A DNA stretch of 50,371 bases from Alistipes sp. (GCA_017465605.1 JAFTVW010000051.1:1-50371), one strand, 5' to 3'; positions 33,231 through 42,683 are shown, counted from the stretch's first letter. Program-made: numbers and translations. Notes: generated by a model from the letters alone, not told the origin.

Positions 33231-34319
33231 ATGCGTAAGGAGGAGATATTTTCTAAGGCTCGAAATAGAGAACCGTTGTCTTGCGACGAGGCGTATTGGC
33301 TGTGGGAGCAGGCTCCACTTTCGGAGCTTGCGAGTGTGGCCGACGAGGTACGTCGCAGCGTGGTTGATGACAGCGAAGTTGTGACGTGGCAGATAGACCG
33401 CAATGTAAATATCACGAATGTATGCATTTCAGGGTGTAAATTTTGTAATTTTCATTGTAAACCTCACCAAGTAGAAAAAGCCTATATCACGACCATCGAG
33501 GAGTATATCCCCAAGATTGAGCGAATGTTGGAGTTGGGAGGCGACCAACTGCTTTTACAGGGTGGAATGCACCCCAAATTGGGTATAGAGTTTTATGAGG
33601 AGTTGTTCCGCGAGTTGAAACGGTTGTTTCCGCAAGTGCGTTTGCACGCATTGGGAGCTCCCGAAGTGGCACATATCGCTCGAATCAGCGGGTTGTCATA
33701 TCGTCAAACTTTGGAACGATTGGTTGTAGCGGGATTGGACTCTTTACCGGGTGCTGGTGCTGAGATTCTCAACAATGAAGTGCGTAGAGCTATATCGCCT
33801 GCTAAACCCAGCGTACAGGCTTGGTTGGAGGTTATGCACGAGGCGCATTTGATGAATTTGCCCACGTCGGCAACGATGATGTATGGTCACATTGAGACCT
33901 CCCGCCAGCGCATCGACCATCTGCTTACGATTCGCGATTTGCAGGCTCGTTGTCCCGAAGGAAATTGGGGCTTTATAGCCTTTATACCGTGGATTTTCCG
34001 CTCGACAGGAACACGTTTGGAGGCCGAGGGTGTAGTGTCACACTTCTCGCCATTGGAGTATGTGCGTTTGATTGCTGTGAGCCGTTTGATTCTTAACAAT
34101 ATCCGAAATATTCAGACTTCGTGGCTTACGGTGGGAAAATCTACCGCTCAAATAACCCTTCACGCAGGAGCCAACGATATGGGCTCGATAATGATTGAGG
34201 AGAATGTGGTGTCGAGTGCGGGAGCGCATAATGAGTTCGACGCAGAGGGTATCCAAAAAGCTATCCGAGAGGCTGGGTTTAAGCCTCGTTTGCGTGACCA
34301 ATTGTATCGTTTACGTTAA
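33231..34319 (+). CDS. mqnC: Cyclic dehypoxanthinyl futalosine synthase (radical SAM)
   Basis: 362 residues. Radical SAM enzyme of the futalosine route to menaquinone. CxxxCxxC cluster motif CISGCKFC (about 67-74), GGDQLLLQGGMHP, LDSLPGAGAEIL and ATMMYGHIET match MqnC rather than MqnE or the CofG/CofH branch. Six bases after RNase R, last of the five-gene run. No other mqn genes are in the window. Its presence implies the organism makes menaquinone by futalosine, unlike many Bacteroides. Confidence 0.88.
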   Translation: MRKEEIFSKARNREPLSCDEAYWLWEQAPLSELASVADEVRRSVVDDSEVVTWQIDRNVNITNVCISGCKFCNFHCKPHQVEKAYITTIEEYIPKIERMLELGGDQLLLQGGMHPKLGIEFYEELFRELKRLFPQVRLHALGAPEVAHIARISGLSYRQTLERLVVAGLDSLPGAGAEILNNEVRRAISPAKPSVQAWLEVMHEAHLMNLPTSATMMYGHIETSRQRIDHLLTIRDLQARCPEGNWGFIAFIPWIFRSTGTRLEAEGVVSHFSPLEYVRLIAVSRLILNNIRNIQTSWLTVGKSTAQITLHAGANDMGSIMIEENVVSSAGAHNEFDAEGIQKAIREAGFKPRLRDQLYRLR

Positions 34320-34367
34320 ATCTGTAATAAAAAACAAGATAAGGGGCATTAATTAATTAAAATTAAT

Positions 34368-34375
34368 TACCTTTG
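34368..34375 (+). promoter_or_regulatory. Candidate -7 box of tig
   Basis: TACCTTTG matches TAnnTTTG, 55 bases before the ATG. A matching TTTG -33 box is not seen. Confidence 0.45.
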
Positions 34376-34429
34376 CACTCCGAAATACGACTCAAAAGGA
34401 ATAAATAAGATAAATTATATAAACTGATT

Positions 34430-35755
34430 ATGAAGATTACAAGAGAACAACGTGAATTAGGCACTTCGATTTTGAAGGTTGTTGTAGGTGAACAAGATTA
34501 TGGCGAGGCAGTAGAGAAGATGCTTCGTGACTACAAGCGTAAGGCAAATATCCCCGGATTCCGTCCCGGTATGGTTCCTATGGGTGTAGTTCGCAAGATG
34601 TATGGTAAGGGTGCTGTTGCAGAGCAGTCATACCGCGTTGCATCGAACTCAGTATTTGAGTATTTGCAGAAGGAGGGTATCGACTATGTAGGCGATGTTA
34701 TCCCTTCTGACGAGCAGGGCGACTTCGATTTCGAGAACAACACCGAGCACGAGTTTATCTTCGAGATTGGTGAGGCTCCAAAGGTAGAGGTAGAGCTCTC
34801 GGCTAAGGATAAGCTCACTTACAACAAGATTAAGGTTGACAAGAAGATGCTTGCTGCATACAAGGATAACTACTTGCGTCGTTATGGCCGTTTGGTTGAC
34901 GTAGAGAAGGTTAAGAAGGACGAGGCTTTGACAGTTGTTCTTGATAATGGCGATATTCAGGTTGATGATGCATACGTTGGCCTTATCTCAATGAGCGACG
35001 AGGAGCGTAAGCCTTTCATTGGTAAGAAGGTAGGTGCAAAGATGGAGGTTGATGTTAACGAGCTTTATAAGACTGCATCTCAGCGCGCAGCAATCTTGAA
35101 GGTAAAGGAGGAGGAGTTGGAGTCAATCAATCCTAAGTTCTCACTCGAAATCAAGCAGATTCGTCAGTTCGCTAACCCAGAGCTCAACGAGGAGTTCTTC
35201 AAGATGGCATTCCCCGCAGGTAATATCACTTCTGAGGAGGAGTTGGACGCATTCCTTTCAGCAGAGGTTGATACAGAACTTTCACGCGAGGCTGATTACT
35301 TGTTTGCAAACACAGTTCGTAAGTTCTTGGTAGAGAAGGCTGCTTTGCAGATGCCTACTGAGTTCTTGAAACGTTGGTTGTATGTTATCAACGAGGGTAA
35401 GTTCACAAAGGAGGATATCGAGAAGGATTTCGATGGCTTCGTTCAGATGTTTACTTGGAACTATTTGCAGAAGCACTTCATTCAGGCTGCCGATTTGAAG
35501 GTCGCTCAGGAGGAGGTTGAGGCAGAGGCAAAGGAGTTTGCAAAGGCTCAGTTTGCTCAGTATGGTATGCCTTCTGCACCCGAAGAGATGATTGCAAACT
35601 TCTCTAAGCAGATTCTCGAAAACAAGGAGCAGGCTCAGAAGATTTATGAGAAGCTCTATGAGATGAAGGTTGTAGAGTATGTTAAGTCTCAGGTTAAGGT
35701 TACAACTAAGGCTGTATCTTCTGAGGACTTCGCTAAGTTGGCTCAGGAGGCATAA
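34430..35755 (+). CDS. tig: Trigger factor
   Basis: 441 residues, ribosome-associated folding chaperone. The N-terminal ribosome-binding domain carries the signature loop (IPGFRPGMVPMGVVRKMYG, about 40-58); the middle PPIase-like domain is degenerate and lacks a clear FKBP active site, as usual in Bacteroidetes; the long helical C-terminal domain follows (about 240-430). Located before clpP-clpX as in many bacteria, but a terminator separates them. Confidence 0.93.
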   Translation: MKITREQRELGTSILKVVVGEQDYGEAVEKMLRDYKRKANIPGFRPGMVPMGVVRKMYGKGAVAEQSYRVASNSVFEYLQKEGIDYVGDVIPSDEQGDFDFENNTEHEFIFEIGEAPKVEVELSAKDKLTYNKIKVDKKMLAAYKDNYLRRYGRLVDVEKVKKDEALTVVLDNGDIQVDDAYVGLISMSDEERKPFIGKKVGAKMEVDVNELYKTASQRAAILKVKEEELESINPKFSLEIKQIRQFANPELNEEFFKMAFPAGNITSEEELDAFLSAEVDTELSREADYLFANTVRKFLVEKAALQMPTEFLKRWLYVINEGKFTKEDIEKDFDGFVQMFTWNYLQKHFIQAADLKVAQEEVEAEAKEFAKAQFAQYGMPSAPEEMIANFSKQILENKEQAQKIYEKLYEMKVVEYVKSQVKVTTKAVSSEDFAKLAQEA

Positions 35756-35857
35756 TTTAGCTTCATAAGGCCGATAGGCAGGCGGTAATCGTTGGATAAG
35801 GAGACTACCTACGGCGATTGTTGCGGTTATTGGTCGAAAAAATGTTATAATACTCTG

Positions 35858-35899
35858 AAAATTGGACTCTGGGCTTAATGTTTGCAGAGTCCAATTTTT
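35858..35899 (+). terminator. Terminator of tig
   Basis: AAAATTGGACTCTG (35858-35871) pairs perfectly with CAGAGTCCAATTTT (35885-35898), followed by Ts. It overlaps the open frame that extends upstream of clpP and so argues for the later clpP start. Confidence 0.9.
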
Positions 35900-35915
35900 G
35901 ATTAATCATAATGTT

Positions 35916-36584
35916 ATGAGTGAATTTGAAAAATATGCCAGAGGGTATTGCGGTATCAGCAGTTTGAAGTTGCATAACTTCGAGTCTATACTCTCGTCTT
36001 ATGTGTCACCTACGATTATCGAGGAGCGTCAGTTGAACGTTGCAACGATGGACGTCTTTTCTCGCTTGATGATGGATAGAATCATCTTTTTGGGAGCTCC
36101 CATCTATGATGATGCTGCCAATATCATTCAGGCTCAATTGTTGTTTCTCGAATCGGTTGATCCATCGAAAGATGTTCAGATTTATATAAACTCCCCGGGT
36201 GGCTCGGTATCGGCAGGTTTGGGAATCTACGATACTATGCAGCTCATATCTTGCGATGTGGCAACCATCTGTACGGGTTTGGCAGCATCGATGGGTGCTG
36301 TACTTTTGACCGCAGGCGCGGAGGGTAAACGCTCGGCTTTGCCCCATTCTCGCGTGATGATTCATCAGCCGTTGGGAGGTGCTTCGGGTCAGGCTTCGGA
36401 TATCGAGATTACGGCGCGCGAGATTCTGAAAACCAAGCGTGAGTTATATGATATTCTCTCGAAACATTCGGGCGTAGCTATCGAGAAGATTGAACAAGAT
36501 GCCGATCGTGATTACTGGTTGAGTGCCGTGGAGGCTAAGGAGTATGGCCTCATTGACGAAGTGCTTGGCAAGCGAGTAAAGTAG
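35916..36584 (+). CDS. clpP: ATP-dependent Clp protease proteolytic subunit
   Basis: 222 residues. Ser-His-Asp protease: nucleophile Ser in [11 protein letters not shown], His in HSRVMIHQP, and Asp later. Forms a tetradecameric chamber fed by ClpX. The frame is open to 35862, but that stretch is the tig terminator; ATG 35916 ([13 protein letters not shown]) is preferred. clpX follows after 27 bases. Confidence 0.95.
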   Translation: MSEFEKYARGYCGISSLKLHNFESILSSYVSPTIIEERQLNVATMDVFSRLMMDRIIFLGAPIYDDAANIIQAQLLFLESVDPSKDVQIYINSPGGSVSAGLGIYDTMQLISCDVATICTGLAASMGAVLLTAGAEGKRSALPHSRVMIHQPLGGASGQASDIEITAREILKTKRELYDILSKHSGVAIEKIEQDADRDYWLSAVEAKEYGLIDEVLGKRVK

Positions 36585-36611
36585 TAAAACCTCTAAACGG
36601 AGTATATAATT

Positions 36612-37883
36612 ATGGCACAAAAGTATAAAGGCGGCTCAAAGGGTGATGATTGTTGCGCATTCTGCGGGGCAAAGCGAAGCGATGTGGCGTTGCTGTTTCA
36701 GGGAATGGGAGGCGTAAATATCTGTAACAATTGCGTCGAGCGTGGCTATCAGATGCTCTCTGAAAACGAACTTACGGCCGAAGGTCAGAAGAAAAAGGCG
36801 GGTAAGTTTGAAATTGCAGAGTTGCTTAAACCCCACCAGATAAAGGAGTTCTTGGACCAATATGTTATAGGCCAAGACGATGCAAAGCGATATATGTCGG
36901 TTGCGGTATATAATCACTATAAGCGATTGATGAGCCGTACGGACAAGAAGAACGATGAGGTTGAAATCGATAAGTCAAATATCGTGCTTGTAGGCCCTAC
37001 GGGTACGGGTAAGACGCTGATGGCTCGAACAATCGCAAGAGTGTTGAACGTGCCGTTTACCATTGTCGATGCAACGGTGTTGACCGAAGCTGGATATGTG
37101 GGTGAAGATGTTGAGAGCATCTTGTCGCGACTGTTACAGGTGGCCGACTATAATGTCGAGGCAGCCGAGCGTGGTATTGTTTTTATTGATGAGATTGATA
37201 AGATTGCCCGCAAGAGCGATAATCCAAGCATTACGCGCGACGTATCGGGTGAGGGTGTGCAGCAGGCTTTGTTGAAGATTTTGGAGGGGACAGTGGTTAA
37301 CGTTCCGCCTCAGGGTGGTCGCAAGCACCCCGATCAGAAGTTTATTCAGGTCAATACGAAGGATATCCTCTTTATTTGTGGAGGTGCGTTTGATGGCATC
37401 GAGAAGAAGATTGCACAACGTCTTAATACCCGCGCTATTGGTTTTGGTGTGCAGGACGGCTCACAAATCGACCGCGACAATCTGATGAAATATATTATGC
37501 CTCAGGATTTGAAATCGTTTGGCTTGATTCCAGAGTTGGTGGGACGATTGCCTGTTTTGACCTATATGCAACCACTCTCGCGCGAGGCGTTGCGAAAAAT
37601 TCTCACCGAGCCAAAGAATGCAATCGTAAAACAATATGAGCGTTTGTTTGCGATGGATAGCGTTGAACTTCAATTCGATAGTGAGGTGCTTGATTATGTA
37701 GTGCAGAAGGCTGATGAGTATAAGTTGGGTGCGCGAGGATTGCGCTCGATATGCGAGGCTATAATGATAGATGCAATGTATGAGGTGCCGATGTCGGGCG
37801 ATTCCAATTTTACGGTTACGCTCGATTATGCAAAAAAGAAGATAGAAGGCTCGAATTTTTTGCAGCTAAAACAAGTGGGATAA
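36612..37883 (+). CDS. clpX: ATP-dependent Clp protease ATP-binding subunit
   Basis: 423 residues. AAA+ unfoldase: N-terminal C4 zinc-binding domain (CAFCG...CNNC, about 15-42), Walker A GPTGTGKT at about 128-135, Walker B VFIDEIDK, the IGF loop (RAIGFG) that docks on ClpP, and the sensor-2 arginine (GARGLRS). All functional motifs are intact. Co-transcribed with clpP. Confidence 0.97.
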   Translation: MAQKYKGGSKGDDCCAFCGAKRSDVALLFQGMGGVNICNNCVERGYQMLSENELTAEGQKKKAGKFEIAELLKPHQIKEFLDQYVIGQDDAKRYMSVAVYNHYKRLMSRTDKKNDEVEIDKSNIVLVGPTGTGKTLMARTIARVLNVPFTIVDATVLTEAGYVGEDVESILSRLLQVADYNVEAAERGIVFIDEIDKIARKSDNPSITRDVSGEGVQQALLKILEGTVVNVPPQGGRKHPDQKFIQVNTKDILFICGGAFDGIEKKIAQRLNTRAIGFGVQDGSQIDRDNLMKYIMPQDLKSFGLIPELVGRLPVLTYMQPLSREALRKILTEPKNAIVKQYERLFAMDSVELQFDSEVLDYVVQKADEYKLGARGLRSICEAIMIDAMYEVPMSGDSNFTVTLDYAKKKIEGSNFLQLKQVG

Positions 37884-37895
37884 AGATATTATTAT

Positions 37896-37903
37896 TATCT
37901 TTG
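37896..37903 (+). promoter_or_regulatory. Candidate -7 box of the transketolase gene
   Basis: TATCTTTG matches TAnnTTTG, 27 bases before the ATG and just after the clpX stop. No clear -33 box. Confidence 0.4.
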
Positions 37904-37930
37904 TGAATTAGGAAATGAAAACCAATATAT

Positions 37931-39961
37931 ATGTTTGCAAATTCAAAACTCAACAAGGCTGCCGATAATATTCGCATATTGGCTGCTGCTATGGTAGAAA
38001 AGGCTAAGTCGGGTCACCCCGGAGGAGCTATGGGCGGTGCAGATTTTATCAATTTGCTCTACTCGGAGTTCATTCATTTTGACCCTGAGAATCCAACCTA
38101 TCCGTTCCGTGATCGCTTCTTCCTCGACCCGGGCCACATGTCGCCGATGCTTTATTCGGTTTTGATGTTGTCGGGATTCTACAAGATGGAGGATTTGCAG
38201 AACTTCCGCCAGTGGGGAAGTATCACCCCGGGTCACCCAGAGGTTGATTTTATGCACGGTGTAGAGAACACATCTGGCCCATTGGGTCAGGGCCACGCAA
38301 TGGCCGTAGGTGCTGCTATCGCCGAGCGATTTATGGTGGCTCGCTTCGGAGAGTGGATGGCTCACAAGACCTATACATTCATTTCGGACGGTGCTATTCA
38401 GGAGGAGATTTCTCAGGGAGTAGGTCGTGTTGCAGGTCATTTGGGATTGGCTAACCTTATTATGTATTACGATGCCAACAATGTCCAGCTCTCAACTAAG
38501 GTTGATGAGATTGATTCAGAGGACGTTGCTGCAAAGTATCGTGCTTGGGGTTGGTTTGTGCAAGAGGTTGATGGTCACGATGTTGACCAGTTGCGTGCTG
38601 CACTTACAGCAGCAAATGCTCAGACCGAGATGCCTTCACTCATCATCGGCCATACAACAATGGCTAAGGGTGCAATGGGTGCCGATGGCGAGAGTTTCGA
38701 AGGTAAGGTTTCTACTCACGGTCAGCCTTTGTCGGGCGCAGGTGCCGATTTGGCCGCTACGGTACGTAACTTGGGTGGTGATGCCGAGGAGCCTTTCAAA
38801 CTCTTCAACGAGACAAAAGAGATTTATGATACACGTCGTTGTGAACTTAAAATGTGGGCATCGCAGCGTAAGCAGGTTGAGGCTGATTGGCGTGCTGCAA
38901 ACCGAGAGTTGTCGCGTAAGTTGAATCTTTTCCTTTCGGGTGAGGTTCCTGAAATTGATTATCATAAAATTGAGATAAAGTCTGATACCGCAACCCGTGT
39001 AGCATCAGCTACAATGTTGGGAGTCTTTGCCGAGAAGGTGGAGAATATGATTGTGGCATCGGCTGATTTGAGCAATTCGGATAAGACCGATGGCTTCTTG
39101 AAGAAGACTAAGGCCTTTACGAAGGGCGATTTCACAGGTCAGTTCTTCCAAGCTGGTGTAGCGGAGCTTACGATGGCCTGCGTGATGAATGGTATGGCAT
39201 TGCACGGCGGCGTTATCCCAGCTTGTGGTACATTCTTCGTATTCTCGGATTATATGAAGCCTGCAATCCGTATGTCGGCTTTGATGCGTTTGCGCGTAAT
39301 ATATATATGGTCACACGACTCGTTCCGAGTGGGTGAGGACGGCCCTACTCATCAGCCAATCGAGCAGGAGACTCAGATTCGTTTGATGGAGCACGTGCGT
39401 AACCATCAGGGCGAGCGTTCAATGGTTGTATTGCGTCCTGCTGATGCAGAGGAGACTATGGTTGCTTGGCAGTATATTATGAGCGAGAAGCGTCCTGTGG
39501 CGTTGATTCTTTCTCGTCAGAATATCAAGACCTTGCCAGCTCTTAATTGCAGTCGCCGCGAGGAGGCTAAGCAGGCTGTTAAGGGTGCATATATCGTTGC
39601 AGATTCGGCTAAGGCTCAGGTGGTGATGCTTGCATCGGGCTCTGAGGTTTCGACTTTGGTTGAGGGTGCTGAGTTGTTGCAGAAAGATGGTATCCCTGTA
39701 CGCGTGGTGAGCGTTCCAAGTGAGGGATTGTTCCGTGACCAGCCCAAATCATATCAAGATAGTGTTCTTCCGAAAGATGTTATGCGATATGGTCTCACAT
39801 CAGGTTTGTCTCTGAATCTTAGCGGCCTTGTAGGCGAGAACGGTAAGATTCACGGTTGTAATCACTTCGGTTACTCTGCGCCTTATAAGGTGCTTGATGA
39901 AAAGTTCGGTTACAACGGACAAACGGTCTATGAGGAGGTTAAGGCAATGATAAAAGGCTAA
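37931..39961 (+). CDS. tkt: Transketolase
   Basis: 676 residues, thiamine-diphosphate enzyme of the pentose phosphate pathway. GHPGGAMGGAD near the N-terminus, GPLGQGHAMAVG, the pyrimidine domain with FVFSDYMKPAIRMSALM and HDSFRVGEDGPTHQPIEQ. The ThDP-Mg motif reads SDGAIQEEISQG instead of the usual GDG...N/E, a variant worth noting. The gene sits alone after clpX. Confidence 0.93.
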   Translation: MFANSKLNKAADNIRILAAAMVEKAKSGHPGGAMGGADFINLLYSEFIHFDPENPTYPFRDRFFLDPGHMSPMLYSVLMLSGFYKMEDLQNFRQWGSITPGHPEVDFMHGVENTSGPLGQGHAMAVGAAIAERFMVARFGEWMAHKTYTFISDGAIQEEISQGVGRVAGHLGLANLIMYYDANNVQLSTKVDEIDSEDVAAKYRAWGWFVQEVDGHDVDQLRAALTAANAQTEMPSLIIGHTTMAKGAMGADGESFEGKVSTHGQPLSGAGADLAATVRNLGGDAEEPFKLFNETKEIYDTRRCELKMWASQRKQVEADWRAANRELSRKLNLFLSGEVPEIDYHKIEIKSDTATRVASATMLGVFAEKVENMIVASADLSNSDKTDGFLKKTKAFTKGDFTGQFFQAGVAELTMACVMNGMALHGGVIPACGTFFVFSDYMKPAIRMSALMRLRVIYIWSHDSFRVGEDGPTHQPIEQETQIRLMEHVRNHQGERSMVVLRPADAEETMVAWQYIMSEKRPVALILSRQNIKTLPALNCSRREEAKQAVKGAYIVADSAKAQVVMLASGSEVSTLVEGAELLQKDGIPVRVVSVPSEGLFRDQPKSYQDSVLPKDVMRYGLTSGLSLNLSGLVGENGKIHGCNHFGYSAPYKVLDEKFGYNGQTVYEEVKAMIKG

Positions 39962-39966
39962 TTCAT

Positions 39967-39993
39967 CGAGCGGGTTGCAATGCGGCCCGCTCG
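39967..39993 (+). terminator. Probable terminator of transketolase
   Basis: CGAGCGGG (39967-39974) pairs with CCCGCTCG (39986-39993), starting six bases after the stop; the T-tract is short (TTT). Confidence 0.55.
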
Positions 39994-40079
39994 TTTGAAA
40001 TCAAGCTACCGATCGCCTTATTGGTTACATAACTAATGGCCAACCAATCCTACCTACCTACTTACTCAAAGTTTATAAA

Positions 40080-40619
40080 ATGGGGAATAAAATAAAACTT
40101 CTCGATAAGACCTTCCGAGTGATGATTCCTGCCAGCGAGATAGATGAGGCAGTGGAGCGTGTTGCCGAGCAACTAAACAAACGATATGAGGGTCATACTC
40201 CTGTTTTTTTTGGTGTGCTAAGTGGCTCATTTTTGTTTTTGAGCGACTTGGTGCGTAAGACAACATTCGATAGCCAGCTCGCTTTTGTGAAGATTTCATC
40301 TTATGATGGCACAGAGTCAACGGGTCAAGTCAAGCAGCAGTTTGGCGTAGATTTTGATATCGAGGGGCGTGATATTATTATTGTTGAGGATATTGTCGAA
40401 ACAGGCCATAGTATGAACTATCTGCTCGATTATTTGCGGAGTAAGAATCCTGCTAGCATCTCTATATGTACGCTTTTCTTCAAGCCTGATAAGTTCTTGT
40501 ACGAGTACAAAATCGATTATACAGCACTCTCGATTGGTAACGAGTTTATTGTTGGTTATGGTCTCGACTACAATCAGTTGGGACGTAATTTGAAAGATAT
40601 ATATGTCATCGACGAATAA
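40080..40619 (+). CDS. hpt: Hypoxanthine phosphoribosyltransferase
   Basis: 179 residues. Purine salvage: hypoxanthine or guanine plus PRPP to IMP or GMP. The PRPP-binding motif IIIVEDIVETGHSM (about 100-113) and the flexible-loop LVRKTTFDSQLAFVKISSYDGTESTG are present, with the C-terminal VGYGLDYN. Its last 17 bases overlap the start of queE. Confidence 0.93.
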   Translation: MGNKIKLLDKTFRVMIPASEIDEAVERVAEQLNKRYEGHTPVFFGVLSGSFLFLSDLVRKTTFDSQLAFVKISSYDGTESTGQVKQQFGVDFDIEGRDIIIVEDIVETGHSMNYLLDYLRSKNPASISICTLFFKPDKFLYEYKIDYTALSIGNEFIVGYGLDYNQLGRNLKDIYVIDE

Positions 40620-41235
40620 CGAATCGCTTGAAGGTGGCCGCCTTCTGCCTTTGGTGGAGGATTTTTACACTATTCAGGGGGAGGGTTTCCACGCTGGGAA
40701 GCCTGCATATTTCATTCGCCTCGGTGGGTGTGATGTGGGGTGTCGCTGGTGTGATGCGAAATATACTTGGAATCCACGCATATTTCCGCCTGTTGATGTC
40801 GATGTTGTTGTGGCAAGGGCAAGGGCGTGTGCGGCTCAGGCCATAGTGATTACAGGTGGTGAGCCGTTGTTGTATCCGCTTGGTGTACTGACAAGCCGTC
40901 TGCGTGATGAGGGATTAGAGATTTTTCTTGAAACATCTGGTACGCACCCATTTAGTGGCGAGTTTGATTGGGTATGCCTTTCGCCTAAGCGTCAGATGCC
41001 ACCGCTCGACGAGGCCTATGGTCGTGCGCACGAGTTGAAGGTTATTATCCAGTCACCCGAAGATTTTGAGTGGGCCGAGCAGAATGCTCGTCGTGTCGGC
41101 CGTTATTGTCGCCTCTATTTGCAGCCAGAATGGAGTGTGTATGAGGATATTATGCCACTTATGGTTGAGTATGCGAAGGCCAATCCTAAGTGGAGTGTAT
41201 CTATCCAGACTCATAAATTTATGCACATACCTTAA
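40603..41235 (+). CDS. queE: 7-carboxy-7-deazaguanine synthase
   Basis: 210 residues. Radical SAM enzyme making the 7-deazaguanine core of queuosine. Substrate-side motif DFYTIQGEGFHAGKPAYFIRL, cluster motif CDVGCRWC (CxxxCxxC), then ITGGEPLLYPL. The ATG at 40603 lies inside hpt; there is no closer start that keeps the N-terminal motif. No other que genes are in the window. Confidence 0.92.
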   Translation: MSSTNNESLEGGRLLPLVEDFYTIQGEGFHAGKPAYFIRLGGCDVGCRWCDAKYTWNPRIFPPVDVDVVVARARACAAQAIVITGGEPLLYPLGVLTSRLRDEGLEIFLETSGTHPFSGEFDWVCLSPKRQMPPLDEAYGRAHELKVIIQSPEDFEWAEQNARRVGRYCRLYLQPEWSVYEDIMPLMVEYAKANPKWSVSIQTHKFMHIP

Positions 41236-41387
41236 ATCGTTCTAATTTGGACATTTCGGCGTCTGGCTTATGGAATTCAAAATTCAAAATTTGAGTGAGC
41301 GTAGGTGGTAGGATTATAAATTGAGATTTTTGGTTGGAGACTAATGATTCAAAATTGAGTTTGGGTAGTCTAATTTTTATATGAATT

Positions 41388-41663
41388 GTGGGACTTAATA
41401 TTAGTAAAAGAATATGGCAATGTGTGACGGCTGTGATATTTATCTACACAGCTGTTCTTACTGTGCGTAATCTTATTACTACTATCAAGATGCGCCACCG
41501 CATATCACGTTTAGAGGAGCAACGAGACCATTATCGCGCTCGAATCGAGGAAGACAGTGCAATGCTTGAACGGCTGAATTATGATGAATTCCTCGAACAA
41601 TACGCCCGTGAGCGATTTCATATGCAGCGTTCTAATGAGCATATATATATAGTTGAGGATTAG
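41388..41663 (+). CDS. FtsB/DivIC-like septum formation initiator protein
   Basis: 91 residues: short cytoplasmic N-terminus, one membrane helix (about 9-27), a coiled coil (about 32-60, ISRLEEQRDHYRARIEEDSAMLERL) and the C-terminal EFLEQYARERFHMQ motif typical of FtsB/DivIC, a bitopic divisome protein linking FtsL and FtsQ/DivIB. No ATG fits the frame ahead of the membrane helix; GTG 41388 is the likely start. Confidence 0.82.
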   Translation: MGLNISKRIWQCVTAVIFIYTAVLTVRNLITTIKMRHRISRLEEQRDHYRARIEEDSAMLERLNYDEFLEQYARERFHMQRSNEHIYIVED

Positions 41664-41677
41664 CTTGATGCTAAAAA

Positions 41678-42060
41678 TTGTCTAATGCGGCACTTTTGGC
41701 ATCTGCCTTGTCACTGAATTGCTCATTTAAATGTAAACTGCGCATTCAGTTCCTGCGAGCAGCTTCAAAATAGCTCGCCTTATACAATTTTTATTGAGGG
41801 GGTGCGGCTCTTTTGGCATCTGCCTTGTCACTGAATTGCTCATTTACGAAAAGTAAACTGCGCATTCAGTTCCTGCGAGCAGCTTCAAAATAGCTCGCCT
41901 TATACAATTTTTATTGAGGGGTGCGGCACTTTTGGCATCTGCCTTGTCACTGAATTGCTCATTTACGAAAAGTAAACTGCGCATTCAGTTCCTGCGAGCA
42001 GCTTCAAAATAGCTCGCCTTATACAATTTTTATTGAGGGGTGCGGCTCTTTTGGCATCTG
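41678..42060. repeat. Three tandem copies of a ~119-bp palindromic repeat plus a partial fourth
   Basis: Units start at 41686 (117 bp), 41803 (119 bp), 41922 (119 bp) and 42041 (first 20 bases only). Each holds a hairpin with arms ACTGAAT/ATTCAGT and TTTAC/GTAAA (CATTT/AAATG in unit 1) and a second hairpin GCGAGC/GCTCGC. Outer ends TTGTCTAATGCGGCACTTTTG (from 41678) and the complement of CAAAATAGCTCGCCTTATACAA (41766-41787) form imperfect terminal inverted repeats of about 21 bp. Units 2 and 3 are almost identical; unit 1 differs mainly in the loop. No open reading frame. Likely a MITE/REP-like element amplified in tandem. It fills most of the gap 41664-42186. Confidence 0.88.
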
Positions 42061-42086
42061 TCAAATGAAATTCAAAATTGATAAAA

Positions 42087-42120
42087 AACTCAGTCTAACA
42101 TCGATTTAGACTGAGTTTTT
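42087..42120. terminator. Bidirectional terminator before argR
   Basis: AACTCAGTCTAA (42087-42098) pairs perfectly with TTAGACTGAGTT (42106-42117), with A-run on the left and T-run on the right, so it works on both strands; argR (minus) ends about 70 bases to the right. Confidence 0.88.
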
Positions 42121-42186
42121 GTGTTGTTATTATGTTGAGGATATGAGTAACCTTCGGTATATGTTTTGCCACTGAGCAGCTTATTC

Positions 42187-42654
42187 TTATAAAATATTGG
42201 CTATCTGGGGAAATATACGCATAAGCGATTCGATAACTGTATTACGATTAGCATCTTCACGCATAATTATTAATACGGTGTTATCTCCTGCAATTGTGCC
42301 TATGATGCCCGGGCACTCCAAGTTGTCGATGGGTACCGATATTGCACTGGCGTATCCTGATTTTGTTTTTAGAACGCCTAAATTGCCTGAAAACGTGAGG
42401 CTTGTAATGTTGTCAGAAATATTTGCCGACACATTTACATCGTGATGAACTGCATTTGGAAGTACATATACATACCCCTTGTTTTTGTGTGGTACTTTGG
42501 CTACATTCATAAATTTCAGGTCACGAGATAGTGTGCTTTGAGTTATCTCGATACCGCATTCGTGAAGTCGGTTGATTAATTCTTCTTGTGAACCAATGAG
42601 TTCGCTACGAATAATCTTGCGGATTGTTGCAAACCGTTGTGTCTTTGGATTCAT
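42187..42654 (-). CDS. argR: Arginine repressor
   Basis: 155 residues. N-terminal winged HTH (about 5-68, with TQSTLSRDLKFMNVAKVP as recognition region) and C-terminal hexamerisation/arginine-binding domain (about 80-155, with GTIAGDNTVLIIM close to the GT.AGDDT arginine-binding motif). Represses arginine genes when arginine is high. It diverges from the arg operon, and a palindrome overlaps its own -7 box, so autoregulation is likely. Confidence 0.94.
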   Translation of the reverse strand: MNPKTQRFATIRKIIRSELIGSQEELINRLHECGIEITQSTLSRDLKFMNVAKVPHKNKGYVYVLPNAVHHDVNVSANISDNITSLTFSGNLGVLKTKSGYASAISVPIDNLECPGIIGTIAGDNTVLIIMREDANRNTVIESLMRIFPQIANIL

Positions 42655-42683
42655 CGTGTCTTGGATTATTGATTGGTTGTATA

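Noticed and set aside
35862-35915. 18-codon N-terminal extension of ClpP
   Set aside because: It lies within the tig terminator hairpin; the family start is ATG 35916.
41678-42060. CRISPR array
   Set aside because: Units are about 119 bp and directly adjacent, with no unique spacers; no cas genes.
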